This document shows positions 48,424 through 58,143 of a stretch of 64,000 nt of DNA, piece by piece. The position numbers and the translations under genes were made by a program. Position 1 is the stretch's first letter, and every line of letters starts with the position of its first letter. The notes below the pieces were generated by a model that saw only the letters and a program-made list of their open reading frames with translations, made no database searches and was not told where the DNA came from. The stretch comes from Prochlorococcus sp. AG-409-L18 (GTDB taxonomy: Bacteria; Cyanobacteriota; Cyanobacteriia; PCC-6307; Cyanobiaceae): the NCBI GenBank assembly GCA_003215535.1, contig QCKG01000005.1, positions 1-64,000 on the forward strand, in the 5' to 3' direction.

Positions 48424-49689
48424 TTAAAGCCGCTTTGTTTGGATGCTCTTCTCTGCTTTTTGTTGATCGTTCAACCAAGCTATCCATTTTTGACGTTCCC
48501 ATTTTCCAGCTTCATTAGTTGCTAACTCTTGGCAGTGATACCAAGCAACTGGGCGCTCGGCTGGGAGCCATTCTTTGACCAAATTTTGAAGGGTCAAGAT
48601 AAGTTCTGGAGGTTGATTCCTTTCAAGCTTCTTCTCCCAGCGCAAAAGCACTACCAAACGTTGGCCCCATTCTGCGTTTTCGATGGGTAAGAAAATCAAT
48701 GCTTGTATTGGTAGTTCGGCAATTTTGATGGCTTCTATTAGGCGTGCTTCTAATTGCTCCGGGAAAACAGTCTCACCTCCTGAATTTATTGCTGTGTCTA
48801 TCCTGCCAACAATGTCTAGATAAAGGAGATTATCTCTTCTAATGAGCTTTGCAGCATCGCCAGAATGCCACCATCCATCTCTTTCTTGTAGTGGCCTTAG
48901 TCGTCCATCTTTCAATTGAACTGGCGCGAGCCTTGGTGTTTTGATTTTTAATGTTCTGTTTTGATCAATACTGAGATCGACATCATCTAATGGGTTTCCA
49001 CAATCAACCCTTCCTGCTAAGAAGTCTTGTGGACTAAGTGCCGTCACCATGGCAGCTGTTTCAGTGGATCCATAGCATGGGGCCAAACGAATACCTTCGT
49101 TTCTCGCAATTAGTGCTAACTCTTTAGGTAGGGAAGAACCTCCTATCCATACAACTTCAAAGGATTTCAACCAATGCACACCTGCAGGATGTGTGAGTAA
49201 TCGTTGGAGTTGTGTGGGGACTAATGAAATAACAATTCGGCCAATTGCTTTTTCAAATAAAGACTTAAATACTTCATTTAATGCATCGGGATTCCGCATT
49301 AATGAAGGCATTACCCAGATATGATTCGATCCCCAACTACGACTTCTCCACCAGGGCATTAAGCCACTTACATGATGCAGTGGTAATGGATTGAGAATTA
49401 GGCATTTTTTTGGATCTACCCCTTGTGCTTTAAGCCATTGTCCCGTAGCGAAAGCGGATTGTTCGAGATTGCTACATGGCTGTAGACATTCATGAGGGCC
49501 ACCACAAGTTCCTCCACTCGTGATGATTACTCCAGGCCCTTTTGGTAAGAGCGCAGGCCGAAGAGAGATTCTTTTCCCACTCTTTGGCAATAACTGCACC
49601 CAAGCACCTCTTCCGATTGCGTCGGAAAGCTTTTGAGTGCAGTCTTCAATTTTTGTGGGATCGCATTTAAGAACGATTAGCTCTTGCAT
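48424..49689 (-). CDS. menE: O-succinylbenzoate-CoA ligase
   Basis: MenE activates o-succinylbenzoate to its CoA thioester. The ANL-family parts seen are GSTETAAMVTAL, SGDAAKL, DIVGRIDTAINSGGETVFPEQLE and a C-terminal lid with WERQKW. The P-loop reads SGGTCGGPHE, where the usual end is GxPK, a notable change. ATG 49689 is chosen over TTG 49701. It overlaps menC by 13 bp. Gene order menA-menC-menE on this strand fits the pathway. Confidence 0.87.
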   Translation of the reverse strand: MQELIVLKCDPTKIEDCTQKLSDAIGRGAWVQLLPKSGKRISLRPALLPKGPGVIITSGGTCGGPHECLQPCSNLEQSAFATGQWLKAQGVDPKKCLILNPLPLHHVSGLMPWWRSRSWGSNHIWVMPSLMRNPDALNEVFKSLFEKAIGRIVISLVPTQLQRLLTHPAGVHWLKSFEVVWIGGSSLPKELALIARNEGIRLAPCYGSTETAAMVTALSPQDFLAGRVDCGNPLDDVDLSIDQNRTLKIKTPRLAPVQLKDGRLRPLQERDGWWHSGDAAKLIRRDNLLYLDIVGRIDTAINSGGETVFPEQLEARLIEAIKIAELPIQALIFLPIENAEWGQRLVVLLRWEKKLERNQPPELILTLQNLVKEWLPAERPVAWYHCQELATNEAGKWERQKWIAWLNDQQKAEKSIQTKRL

Positions 49690-50657
49690 GCGGCTTCCCA
49701 AACTTTATGGGGGTCATTGCAAAACAGTAGTCGATTATTAGGACACCAGCCTGGAGCAAGTCCGGGCGCGGTGGGTGTTGGTCCTTTTTGTTGGAGGGCA
49801 GCCAAATGGTGGAGCCAACGGAGACCAATACCAGTTTCAAAAGCTGTGCTTAGGACTCTGTAGCCCAATCCTTGATTTAGCTCTTGCAGTAAAAGCCTTG
49901 GGTCACCGTCAAGAAGGGGGCGTCGGATTTGCCAGCTTTGCCATTCTTTTCTTAAAGATGGATTTGCCACTAGTGATTCGTCAAGGGCTATCGGTACTTG
50001 TTCAGATAGTTCACGAAGGCCTTCAAAATCATGTGCAGCCAAAGGCTGTTCTAACCATTCCAGACGAGGCTCATTAACCAGTTGATTAGCCCAATGTTTA
50101 GCTTCTTCAAGACTCCAGCTTGCATTTGCATCAATTCTGAGGCGAGTTTCAGAAGGTAAGAGTTCCAAAATTCGATGCAATAGCTCCTTCTCTTTAGCTT
50201 GCGTTTCAACGGCCACTTTCCATTTCAGGGTGAGCGGTTGGCTCTTTGTCTGAGGATCTTTTACTAAGAAATTAATTTTACTTAAGATTAATTTGTTATT
50301 CGGGAGCAAAATTGCTGAAGGGGGAGACTTTAGCCAACCGGTTTTGTTATTCGATCCAACAAGACCATCGATTTCAGCCAAGGCGGCACCTAATCCAAAC
50401 GCTAAGGGACCAGGCCAAGTTCTTGTACCATCTTCTAACTCTTGTCTGCTTTGAGTATCATTAAACCCATCTAAAAGACTTTCGCATATCTTCAGTTCAG
50501 ACAAATTAAGTGGAGAAACTTCACCCCATCCCAATTGACCAGTCTGACTTTCTAGTCGAATTAACCATCCATGCTTTTGTTGTAGTGTCCTCTTGGAGGT
50601 AACAAGTGGTTCAGTGAGACTAAAAGAAAAAGGTTTTACATTAAGGGTATAAAGCAT
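49677..50657 (-). CDS. menC: O-succinylbenzoate synthase
   Basis: MenC is an enolase-superfamily dehydratase. The 326-residue protein has the capping start WLIRLESQTGQLGWGEVSPLN, a Lys in LKWKVAVET, the metal acids in RIDANASW, EQPLA and LDESLV, and a late FETGIGLRWLHHLA. Sequence divergence is high, as is common for MenC. It lies 4 bp after menA and overlaps menE, so all three are one operon. Confidence 0.9.
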   Translation of the reverse strand: MLYTLNVKPFSFSLTEPLVTSKRTLQQKHGWLIRLESQTGQLGWGEVSPLNLSELKICESLLDGFNDTQSRQELEDGTRTWPGPLAFGLGAALAEIDGLVGSNNKTGWLKSPPSAILLPNNKLILSKINFLVKDPQTKSQPLTLKWKVAVETQAKEKELLHRILELLPSETRLRIDANASWSLEEAKHWANQLVNEPRLEWLEQPLAAHDFEGLRELSEQVPIALDESLVANPSLRKEWQSWQIRRPLLDGDPRLLLQELNQGLGYRVLSTAFETGIGLRWLHHLAALQQKGPTPTAPGLAPGWCPNNRLLFCNDPHKVWEAACKS

Positions 50658-50661
50658 TAGG

Positions 50662-51636
50662 TCAGAGTTGATTCACTAATTCACTTCCTAAAACAGGTGT
50701 AAGTGCAAGACCAAGACTTAAACCCAAACCATTTAAAGCTTGAAAACGTAAGGCTAAGAATTTGCTTCCGCTGACTCGCTCAGGTTGATTGTGGTGCTTC
50801 TTGAGTAATCGTATTAGAGCGATACCAGAAGGCAACCCGATGATCCCCATTAGGGCTGTAATGGGCCACTCTCCTCGAATAACTGGCAACCACTCAAGTG
50901 CCAGTGTTAACAATACAAACCAAGGGACAAGTGTTGCTGCACGGCGTGTACCTAGACGCACTAATGGGGATCTTTTCCCATGTGCTTTATCTTCGGCTAC
51001 TTGATGAAAATGTGAGCAAAAGAGGACTAGTGTTGTCGCTAGTGCAGGTCCTGCTCCAAGTAGGGTCGCGGTTCCCCAAGGTATCCCTGATTGATTGCTG
51101 TTCATTGGGGACAAGACCATCAATGCAGCGGCAGTTCCCAGTGGCCCAAAAGCTAACCAGCACAAAGGTTCTCCAAGCCCTTGGTACCCAAGCCTAAAAG
51201 GTGGACCTTGATATAAATAACCTAGGAAACAACTTCCTAAAACCAGAAATAAGACTGAGATACTGCTGTTGAATGCCAAAAGAAGGATTAATCCCAAGCC
51301 TAAAGAGAGTGCCATATATGCAACTCGCTTTACTGGCTGGGCTGTACCTACCAGAGCAACAACTGAATGTGGCTTATTTAGTTCATCTATACCAGTTTCA
51401 GCATCAAAAAGATCATTAGTTAGGTTTTCCCAAAGCAAAAGCAACACAGAAGCTAGAAGAAATCCAAGAAATTGGTTTATTCGCAAAGTTTCACTTGATC
51501 CAAGTTTCCAGCCTGCTGCCAAAAGCACTGGCATAACAGCGACTGAGTACAAAGGCCATTTGATAGCCGCCCTCCAGAGCCGTTTCCTTTCAGTCTTTGC
51601 GGCGTAAAGGGATGCAACATCCTGACCCTCTTGCAT
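50662..51636 (-). CDS. menA: DHNA phytyltransferase (1,4-dihydroxy-2-naphthoate prenyltransferase)
   Basis: MenA attaches the phytyl chain to DHNA to make demethylphylloquinone. It is an integral membrane protein of the UbiA family with about nine helices; the first Asp-rich motif is NLTNDLFDAETGID, and the second is around HFHQVAEDKAHGKRSPLVRLG. A frame extends to 51723, but ATG 51636 gives the normal N-terminus and avoids overlap with menF. It is divergent from menF, 17 bp between preferred starts. Confidence 0.92.
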   Translation of the reverse strand: MQEGQDVASLYAAKTERKRLWRAAIKWPLYSVAVMPVLLAAGWKLGSSETLRINQFLGFLLASVLLLLWENLTNDLFDAETGIDELNKPHSVVALVGTAQPVKRVAYMALSLGLGLILLLAFNSSISVLFLVLGSCFLGYLYQGPPFRLGYQGLGEPLCWLAFGPLGTAAALMVLSPMNSNQSGIPWGTATLLGAGPALATTLVLFCSHFHQVAEDKAHGKRSPLVRLGTRRAATLVPWFVLLTLALEWLPVIRGEWPITALMGIIGLPSGIALIRLLKKHHNQPERVSGSKFLALRFQALNGLGLSLGLALTPVLGSELVNQL

Positions 51637-51653
51637 GGATTTAACCCCCTTTT

Positions 51654-53126
51654 TTGCTAGTGACGGTTTATACATTTGAGAAGTCCTTTGATCAGCTCGC
51701 ACTTGGTATGACGGCTGGCCCAACTTTTACAGACATTCTGACTGCGGTAGCCAAAGGCTGGAAAGAGCGTGAGGTTGAGGAGTGTGTATTGAGTTTGGCG
51801 TTACCAATTAGAGGAGTAGATCCTCTTTATCAATTACCTTGTTTAGGCTCTGAGCAGAACTTCCGTTTTCTTTGGGATGGGTCTCCAGGGCTTTGTATTG
51901 CAGCATCAGGAGAATGTCAGCATTTTGATTTGGTTGGTTCGAGGAGGTTTGAACTTGCACAACGATTTAGCGATGCCACTCTTGGAAGACTCAAAGATTT
52001 AACGCCAGAAGCCCCTGCTCAAGCACTTCCAAGAATTTTTTTAGCATTTTCGTTTTTTGAGAATCCTTCAGAAAGAAAGGCCAAGGTAGGAATCCCTCCG
52101 GCAGTGCAAGCTGTCCTCCCTCGTTGGCAATTGACTAGACAAGGTCAATTGGGTTGGTTGCGATTGAATGCTACAGCGACTCATGAGGCAGATGCTAGGG
52201 AGCTTGCAGAGCAACTTTGGTTGATGCGTGAAATGTTATTGAAATCCTCTGAAGGATATAGATACTCATGTGAAAGTCCATTGGGGATTACAGAACCTCA
52301 TCAGTGGGAAGATTGTTATCGTCCAGCATTGAATCGTGCGATAGAGCTTGTAGAGAAAGGAGAGTTGAAGAAGTTAGTTCTTGCAGTTCGTCAGTCAATA
52401 TTGCTGCATGCTCCATTAGACCCATTAGGAATTCTCTTCCGCTTAAGGAAGTACCAGGCAGGTAGCTGCCGTTTCCTTTGGCAGCACAGCCTTAATGAAT
52501 CCTTCTTTGGAGCTTCCCCTGAGCGCCTTGTCAGTCTTAGACGGGGGCAATTGAGAAGTGATGCTTTGGCCGGTACTGCAAGTAGAGATGATGATGGACA
52601 GGCACTTTTGCGATCCGAAAAAGATAGAAGAGAACATGAATTGGTTGTTTCTTCAATTAGTGATCAACTTCTGAGCCAAGGGCTCCAGCCACGTCGTCCT
52701 AGGTGTCCTCAGCTTTCTCGCCATGGTCATTTAGTGCATTTGCATACGCCAATAACGGCTGATTCAAATTCTCGATCACCTCTTCACTTGGTAGAAGCAT
52801 TGCATCCAACACCAGCAGTAGCAGGGCTGCCTCGAAAGGAGGCTATGAGTTGGCTTCGCTCTTTAGAACCATTTGAGAGGGGTAGTTATGCAGCCCCGAT
52901 TGGATGGATTGATAGTTCTGGAGACGCAGAGTTCAGAGTTGCTATTCGCTGTGGATATTCAAAAGGTAAAAACCTTCATTTGACTGCTGGTGCCGGTTTG
53001 GTCAGGGGTTCACTAGCTGATAGGGAGTTGCAAGAAGTGGGGCTGAAGCTTGCTGTTCTTGCTGATCAGCTTGATTTGAGACAAAATTTTCAACTCAACT
53101 CATCCAGTAATCGATTTATAACTTGA
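51654..53126 (+). CDS. menF: Isochorismate synthase
   Basis: MenF converts chorismate to isochorismate, the first committed step to phylloquinone. The 490-residue protein has the chorismate-binding C-terminal domain: [66 protein letters not shown] and [16 protein letters not shown]. Possible starts are TTG 51654, GTG 51660 and ATG 51708; which is used is not clear. Its last 37 bp overlap convergent gshB. Confidence 0.92.
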   Translation: MLVTVYTFEKSFDQLALGMTAGPTFTDILTAVAKGWKEREVEECVLSLALPIRGVDPLYQLPCLGSEQNFRFLWDGSPGLCIAASGECQHFDLVGSRRFELAQRFSDATLGRLKDLTPEAPAQALPRIFLAFSFFENPSERKAKVGIPPAVQAVLPRWQLTRQGQLGWLRLNATATHEADARELAEQLWLMREMLLKSSEGYRYSCESPLGITEPHQWEDCYRPALNRAIELVEKGELKKLVLAVRQSILLHAPLDPLGILFRLRKYQAGSCRFLWQHSLNESFFGASPERLVSLRRGQLRSDALAGTASRDDDGQALLRSEKDRREHELVVSSISDQLLSQGLQPRRPRCPQLSRHGHLVHLHTPITADSNSRSPLHLVEALHPTPAVAGLPRKEAMSWLRSLEPFERGSYAAPIGWIDSSGDAEFRVAIRCGYSKGKNLHLTAGAGLVRGSLADRELQEVGLKLAVLADQLDLRQNFQLNSSSNRFIT

Positions 53127-54016
53127 TCTCCAAGGGGAATATTCATAAGGCGTTCTACTTCCCTGATCCCAGTAGGACTAGTGACATTAATTTCACTTAA
53201 CATGCCTCCAATTACATCAATTCCAACAAAAAAAAGACCTTCATTTCTTAATGAGGGCTCAAGTTCCTCACATATCTCTTGCTCACGAATTGTGAGATGG
53301 GTTGCTTCTGGTTGGCCTCCTAATGCGAGGTTGCTTCTAAAGTCTCCTTTTTTGGGGCGACGATTTACAGCGCCGAGAGGTTTCCCATTTACTAATAAGA
53401 TCCGCTTATCTCCATTGATTACTTCAGGCAAAAAACGTTGCATCATTACTGGCAACCTTTCTTGGTCCGTGATTAGTTCTAAGAGGGCCCCTAGTCCAGG
53501 AGCATCCTTAGCGATTCTTATAACTCCTTGACCTCCCTTCCCTCCGAGGGGTTTTAAGACGACTTCTCCATTCTCACGAGCAAAGGCTTCCAGCTCTTCG
53601 ACTCTGCTAGCTACAAGTGTTGAGGCCATTAGGCCACTGAAACGAAGCGCTCCAAGCTTTTCATTCCACGCTCTTAATGAAGCTGGCTTATTCAAAACCA
53701 GTACACCATCTCTTTCTGCGACTTCCAGTAAGTGGGTTGCATATAAAAACGCTTCATCTACAGGTGGATCTTTTCGCATCCAGATGCACGTGAATTCAGT
53801 TAATGATTGGCTGCGTGGGGGAGCGATTTTTATCCATGGTTCAGGAATAATTGGGCTTGCAACTACCCATGCTTTGTCCCCTCTGGCTTGCAAGTCAGAG
53901 GGCATACATGCCCAAACCTCAATGGAAGCTCGATGAGCAGCTTGCATCAAAGCTGCTGAAGAGTCTTTGGCTGGGTTGATCTGCTCAACAGGATCAAGCA
54001 CGAAAAGTTGTTTCAT
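53090..54016 (-). CDS. gshB: Glutathione synthetase
   Basis: GshB joins gamma-glutamylcysteine and glycine. The 308-residue ATP-grasp protein has the block [55 protein letters not shown], and [16 protein letters not shown]. It lies 5 bp after grxC, so glutathione synthesis and a glutathione-dependent glutaredoxin are coexpressed. Its 3' end overlaps menF by 37 bp in the opposite direction. Confidence 0.95.
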   Translation of the reverse strand: MKQLFVLDPVEQINPAKDSSAALMQAAHRASIEVWACMPSDLQARGDKAWVVASPIIPEPWIKIAPPRSQSLTEFTCIWMRKDPPVDEAFLYATHLLEVAERDGVLVLNKPASLRAWNEKLGALRFSGLMASTLVASRVEELEAFARENGEVVLKPLGGKGGQGVIRIAKDAPGLGALLELITDQERLPVMMQRFLPEVINGDKRILLVNGKPLGAVNRRPKKGDFRSNLALGGQPEATHLTIREQEICEELEPSLRNEGLFFVGIDVIGGMLSEINVTSPTGIREVERLMNIPLGDQVINRLLDELS

Positions 54017-54021
54017 TGGTT

Positions 54022-54285
54022 TTAGTGCTTCACATCAAGCAAGATGTCTAATTCTTTTGACCTTTCCAGTGCATGGAGCTCATCACAGCCTCCAATTCCC
54101 TTGTCATTGATAAAGATTTGGGGAACTGTGGTTCTCCCATCTGCTCTTTCTGTCATCGCCAGCCGTGCTATTGAATCACCATCAATCGCATGTTCTTCAT
54201 AACTAACCCCTTTACTATCAAGTAGTGCTTTTGCTCTTAGGCAAAATGGGCAGGTCTGCCAGGTGTAGATCTCAATCTTGGCCAT
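54022..54285 (-). CDS. grxC: Glutaredoxin 3
   Basis: An 87-residue thioredoxin-fold protein with the dithiol active site CPFC (in [12 protein letters not shown]), the cis-Pro loop TTVPQIF and the glutathione-binding [10 protein letters not shown]. It would reduce disulfides or mixed glutathione disulfides. It is the first gene of a grxC-gshB operon and diverges from prfB, with 28 bp between grxC and the longest prfB start. Confidence 0.95.
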   Translation of the reverse strand: MAKIEIYTWQTCPFCLRAKALLDSKGVSYEEHAIDGDSIARLAMTERADGRTTVPQIFINDKGIGGCDELHALERSKELDILLDVKH

Positions 54286-54313
54286 TTGAAAATGCTGACT
54301 TCATGTTGATCCT

Positions 54314-55493
54314 ATGAAGGATTCATCTACTGACACCGTTAAATCTGTTGAGATAGCAACGAAATTGCTAGATCTAACCGATTTCAAACGTGATCTTTCT
54401 GTACTTTCTGATCGCCTGAGCAATGCTCAGGACTGTCTTTGACGTCCCTGCATTAAAAGCTTTTCAGCTGGACCTTGAACAAGTGGCAGCCCAGCCAAAT
54501 TTTTGGAACGATCAGAAGAATGCACAGAAACAGATGAGACAACTGGATGAGGTTAAAGCGCAGTTAGGACAGTTGGAACGATGGCGCAGTGCAGTTAAAG
54601 ACGCTCAGGCCACTATTGAGTTGTACGATCTAGATCCAGATGAAGAATTGCTGGGTGAGGCTCAATCAGGCTTGAATAAGTTAAGGGTTGAATTAGATCG
54701 ATGGGAGTTAGAACGCCTTTTGAATGGCCCTTATGACAAAGAGGGGGCAGTGCTTTCGATTAATGCTGGTGCTGGTGGAACAGATGCTCAGGACTGGGCT
54801 CAGATGCTCCTTCGTATGTATACGAGATGGGCAGAGGATCAAGGAATGAAGGTAATTGTCGATGAAATTTCAGAAGGGGAGGAAGCAGGTATCAAGAGTG
54901 CCACTGTTGAGATTGATGGTCGCTATGCATATGGGTATTTGCAAAATGAGAAAGGGACTCATCGATTGGTAAGAATTTCTCCTTTTAATGCCAATGACAA
55001 ACGACAAACTAGTTTTGCTGGAGTTGAGGTTATGCCGAAACTAGATAATGAAGTGGAGTTAGAGATACCTGAAAAGGATTTAGAAGTGACGACTAGTAGA
55101 TCAGGGGGAGCTGGAGGTCAAAATGTCAACAAAGTAGAAACTGCTGTGCGTATTCTTCATTTGCCAACTGGATTGTCCGTGAGATGTACTCAAGAGCGCT
55201 CACAGCTTCAGAATAAAGAGAAGGCAATGGCTTTGTTAAAAGCTAAATTAATGGTCGTTGCTCAAGAACAACGTGCAGCTGAAATTGCAGATATTCGAGG
55301 TGACATAGTTGAGGCCGCATGGGGAAACCAAATAAGAAATTATGTCTTTCATCCTTATCAGATGGTTAAAGATTTAAGGACGGCTGAAGAAACAACAGAT
55401 GTACAGGCTGTCATGAATGGTGAACTTAATATTTTTATTCAGGCTTTATTGCGTAAAGGTGTAGACCGTCCTGGCATAGATTCAGAGCATTGA
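54314..55493 (+). CDS. prfB: Peptide chain release factor 2, with programmed +1 frameshift
   Basis: RF2 releases peptides at UGA and UAA. The main frame carries the GGQ motif in [17 protein letters not shown] and the [19 protein letters not shown] block. Upstream, a different frame from ATG 54314 (or TTG 54365) runs to the in-frame TGA at 54440-54442; shifting +1 at CTTTGAC joins it to [14 protein letters not shown], giving the full N-terminus. From TTG 54365 there are exactly 25 codons before the stop, as in E. coli. The true start is uncertain. The short frame alone, from ATG 54423, would lose the N-terminal helix. Confidence 0.93.
54437..54443 (+). promoter_or_regulatory. RF2 programmed frameshift site CTTTGAC
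   Basis: CTT TGA C is the classic prfB shift site. CAGGAC TGT precedes it at the position of the AGGGGG TAT element in E. coli, so AGGA is the likely internal Shine-Dalgarno stimulator. Low RF2 would favour the shift and thus autoregulate the gene. Confidence 0.9.
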
Positions 55494-55503
55494 GGACGAT
55501 TTA

Positions 55504-55695
55504 ATGAATAAAGACTCAAGCAAGAAGAATCGCAACATTAAGGGCACCCCTCCACCTAGCTTTGTGAAGTTAGCGATGAGAAATATGGTTAAAAAGGGGA
55601 GTCAGAGTCTTCTTCATTTTGGCTTTACAGCGGTTGGTTTTGTGGGATTTATTGTAATAATTGCATGGTTGGGCCGACCAAGTCTTCCTCATTAA
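55504..55695 (+). CDS. DUF3285 small membrane protein
   Basis: This 63-residue protein has a conserved PPPSFVKLAMRNMVKKG block and one C-terminal membrane helix (FTAVGFVGFIVIIAWL). It fits DUF3285, a family found across cyanobacteria with unknown function. It sits 10 bp after prfB and 17 bp before ybeY, within a same-strand run. Confidence 0.8.
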   Translation: MNKDSSKKNRNIKGTPPPSFVKLAMRNMVKKGSQSLLHFGFTAVGFVGFIVIIAWLGRPSLPH

Positions 55696-55712
55696 TGAAG
55701 AGAAGAAACTAA

Positions 55713-56300
55713 ATGATGGAAGGCTCTCTAGGTTTAGATCTTGACTTAGCTTTTACTGGTTTCCAGGGCTATAATTCCTTAGGTATTTTGGATGTCTCTA
55801 CTAAGCTTCTTTTAACTAAATCTGAGCCTTGGTATAAGGATTTAACACATTGGATCCAATTGCTTCGCACTGACGTCACTTTCTCTTGCCCAGAATTAAT
55901 TAGACAATCTTCTTCTTTTAGTATGGGACTACAATTTATTGATGATGTAACCATTACTAAACTGAATGCTCAGTGGCGAGAGAAGAATGAAAAAACCGAT
56001 GTTCTTTCATTCCCAGCTTTAGATGAAAGCTTTGCTTACCCTCAATTGAAATTTATTGAATTGGGAGACATTGTTATATCTGTTCCAACAGCACTACATC
56101 AAGCCAAGGAGCTAAATCACTCTTTAGCAATGGAACTTCGATGGCTAGTTAGTCATGGATTCCTCCATCTTTTGGGCTGGGATCACCTCACCCCAAATAC
56201 TTTGCAAAGCATGCTGAGTTGCCAGAAGCAACTTATGCAGTTGAACGCTAAGGTTCAAGGCCCTCACGAAGAAAGTGCAAAGATCACGAATGTATCCTGA
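55713..56300 (+). CDS. ybeY: Endoribonuclease YbeY
   Basis: YbeY is a zinc endonuclease for 16S rRNA 3'-end maturation and ribosome quality control. The metal motif HGFLHLLGWDH is clear, and TDVLSFPA and LGDIVISVPTA fit the family. The 195-residue length includes a longer N-terminus than E. coli YbeY, normal in cyanobacteria. Its stop overlaps dgkA's start by 11 bp. Confidence 0.92.
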   Translation: MMEGSLGLDLDLAFTGFQGYNSLGILDVSTKLLLTKSEPWYKDLTHWIQLLRTDVTFSCPELIRQSSSFSMGLQFIDDVTITKLNAQWREKNEKTDVLSFPALDESFAYPQLKFIELGDIVISVPTALHQAKELNHSLAMELRWLVSHGFLHLLGWDHLTPNTLQSMLSCQKQLMQLNAKVQGPHEESAKITNVS

Positions 56301-56748
56301 GACTACAAATTTGCTATCTGAAAGAGTTACGTCACTTTCTAGCCATTCCCCGAAAGCATCACGCAGAGGGGCTTGGCGAATTGCTAGCGATTTACCAGCT
56401 AGCTTTCGCTATGCGACTCAGGGGCTTTTGTATAGCTTCCGAAGTCAGCGTAATTTTCGTATCCATGTATTGATTGGGGTACTTGTCTTTAGTTTGGCGA
56501 TTTGGCTCAAACTTGCTTTCATTGACTTGGCTGTATTAGTGCTGACAGTTACAGCTGTATTGGTGTTGGAGTTAATCAATACTGCAATTGAGGCGGTCGT
56601 GGATCTTGCGATTGGTCGTCGCTTCCATCCACTTGCGCGTATTGCAAAAGATTGTGCCGCTGCAGCAGTGCTTGTTGCCTCGATTAGCTCACTTTTGATA
56701 GCTACCTTGTTATTACTACCTCCTTTTTTATTTCGTATTGGGTTTTAA
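56290..56748 (+). CDS. dgkA: Diacylglycerol kinase / undecaprenol kinase family
   Basis: This small integral membrane kinase has RNFRIHVLIG, the catalytic ELINTAIEAVVDLA and KDCAAAAVLV, spanning three membrane helices. The N-terminal 40 residues are hydrophilic. In cyanobacteria the substrate may be undecaprenol or diacylglycerol; sequence does not settle it. ATG 56290 is chosen over GTG 56275. It overlaps ybeY by 11 bp and precedes trpG/pabA by 15 bp. Confidence 0.87.
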   Translation: MYPETTNLLSERVTSLSSHSPKASRRGAWRIASDLPASFRYATQGLLYSFRSQRNFRIHVLIGVLVFSLAIWLKLAFIDLAVLVLTVTAVLVLELINTAIEAVVDLAIGRRFHPLARIAKDCAAAAVLVASISSLLIATLLLLPPFLFRIGF

Positions 56749-56763
56749 GCCCCTGGCATCTCC

Positions 56764-57360
56764 ATGCTTTTGGTAATTGACAACTACGACAGCTTTACTT
56801 TCAACCTTGTTCAGTACTTGGGTGAACTTTCTTCCTCCCATCCTATAGCCAATGAAATATGTGTTGAGCGTAATGATGCTTTGTCTATAAAGGAGATTAA
56901 AAAACTAAAACCTGATGCGATTCTCTTGTCTCCTGGTCCTGGGGATCCAGATCAATCGGGTGTCTGTTTGGATGTATTGGTTGAGGTGTCTCCTACGACT
57001 CCAACTCTTGGCGTCTGTTTAGGCCATCAAGCTTTGGCACAAGCATATGGAGGTCGAGTCGTTAGAGCAAATGAATTAATGCATGGAAAAACATCACCGG
57101 TGATGCATGAAGGTGAGGGGATTTTTGAGGGCTTGCCTCAGCCTTTAATTGCCACGAGATACCACAGTTTGATTGCTGAAAGGAAGACTTTGCCGGACTG
57201 CTTGGAAGTTATTGCTTGGCTAGAAGATGGCACAATTATGGGGCTTCAACACCGTCAATACCTTCATCTCCAGGGAGTTCAATTTCATCCGGAAAGTGTC
57301 TTAACTCAATCAGGCCATCAATTGCTGAGTAATTTTTTGAATTTAGCTGAATCCTTTTAA
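56764..57360 (+). CDS. Glutamine amidotransferase, anthranilate/aminodeoxychorismate synthase component II
   Basis: This 198-residue class I amidotransferase supplies ammonia to TrpE and/or PabB. It begins LLVIDNYDSFTFNLVQYLGEL, has the SPGPGDPDQSG loop, the catalytic Cys in LGVCLGHQAL and the His/Glu in VQFHPESVLT. TrpG and PabA cannot be separated by sequence, and one protein often serves both. No trpE or pabB lies here. It follows dgkA on the same strand. Confidence 0.92.
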   Translation: MLLVIDNYDSFTFNLVQYLGELSSSHPIANEICVERNDALSIKEIKKLKPDAILLSPGPGDPDQSGVCLDVLVEVSPTTPTLGVCLGHQALAQAYGGRVVRANELMHGKTSPVMHEGEGIFEGLPQPLIATRYHSLIAERKTLPDCLEVIAWLEDGTIMGLQHRQYLHLQGVQFHPESVLTQSGHQLLSNFLNLAESF

Positions 57361-57397
57361 GTGCACTGCTAATTTTCTGGGGCGTCATGCTTTTTTC

Positions 57398-58135
57398 ATG
57401 TCAGCTCATTTTAATCTTTTAAGGCTTCTAGGCAGGACGCTTGCCTCATCATTGGGATTGTGCTTTTGCTTTTTAAGTCCTGGCTTTGCTGGTGCTGTTG
57501 AAATTAGGAGCTATGGGCACAGTGCGCTCTTGATAAAGGGTGGTGGACGTTCTGTTTTGCTCAACCCTTTCCAATCTGTTGGATGTGCAGCTGGATTGAA
57601 GGAGCCCAGATTGAGAGCTAATGTGATTTTGGCTAGTTCTGAGTTGGCTGATGAAGGAGCGAGGGTTGCTAAAGGAGTTTTTCTAGTTAAGCCAGGTTCC
57701 TATCGTGTTGCTGGAATTAATTTTGAAGGATTTACTGCACCTCATGATCGCCTGGGAGGACGTCGTTTTGGGCAAGCTACGCTCTGGCAATGGAGTCAAG
57801 CTGGTATGAGATTTGCTCATTTGGGAGGTAGTGCAGCGCCTCTTAGTGGAGAAGATAAAATTTTATTGGGACGTCCAGATGTTTTGATTATTGCTGTAGG
57901 TGGTGGAGCGAAGGTATATAACGGACTTGAGGCCGCTCAAGTAGTAAGACAGCTAAGACCAAAGTTTGTCATTCCTGTTCAGTATTTGAGAGATACTCCC
58001 TCAAGTAAGTGTGACTTGCAAGGAGTTGAACCTTTCCTAGAAGAAATGAAAGATATAGAGGTACAAAAAGTAGGTAAGATATTTAAGGTATCGAGCAATA
58101 GTTTGGAAAATACTATAATTAAACTATTGCATTGA
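57398..58135 (+). CDS. Exported metallo-beta-lactamase-fold protein with a degenerate metal site
   Basis: The 245-residue protein has a signal-peptide-like N-terminus (about 33 residues, hydrophobic LASSLGLCFCFLSPGFAGA) followed by an UlaG-like fold: EIRSYGHSALLIKGGGRSVLLNPF, then VILASSELADEG. Active members have HxHxDH at the second site; here the aligned residues are SSELAD (80-85), so the main zinc motif is gone, though H41, H116 and H141 remain. It probably does not act as a normal hydrolase. The true function is unknown. It lies 37 bp after the amidotransferase gene and converges on hisC. Confidence 0.82.
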   Translation: MSAHFNLLRLLGRTLASSLGLCFCFLSPGFAGAVEIRSYGHSALLIKGGGRSVLLNPFQSVGCAAGLKEPRLRANVILASSELADEGARVAKGVFLVKPGSYRVAGINFEGFTAPHDRLGGRRFGQATLWQWSQAGMRFAHLGGSAAPLSGEDKILLGRPDVLIIAVGGGAKVYNGLEAAQVVRQLRPKFVIPVQYLRDTPSSKCDLQGVEPFLEEMKDIEVQKVGKIFKVSSNSLENTIIKLLH

Positions 58136-58143
58136 ATTGAATT

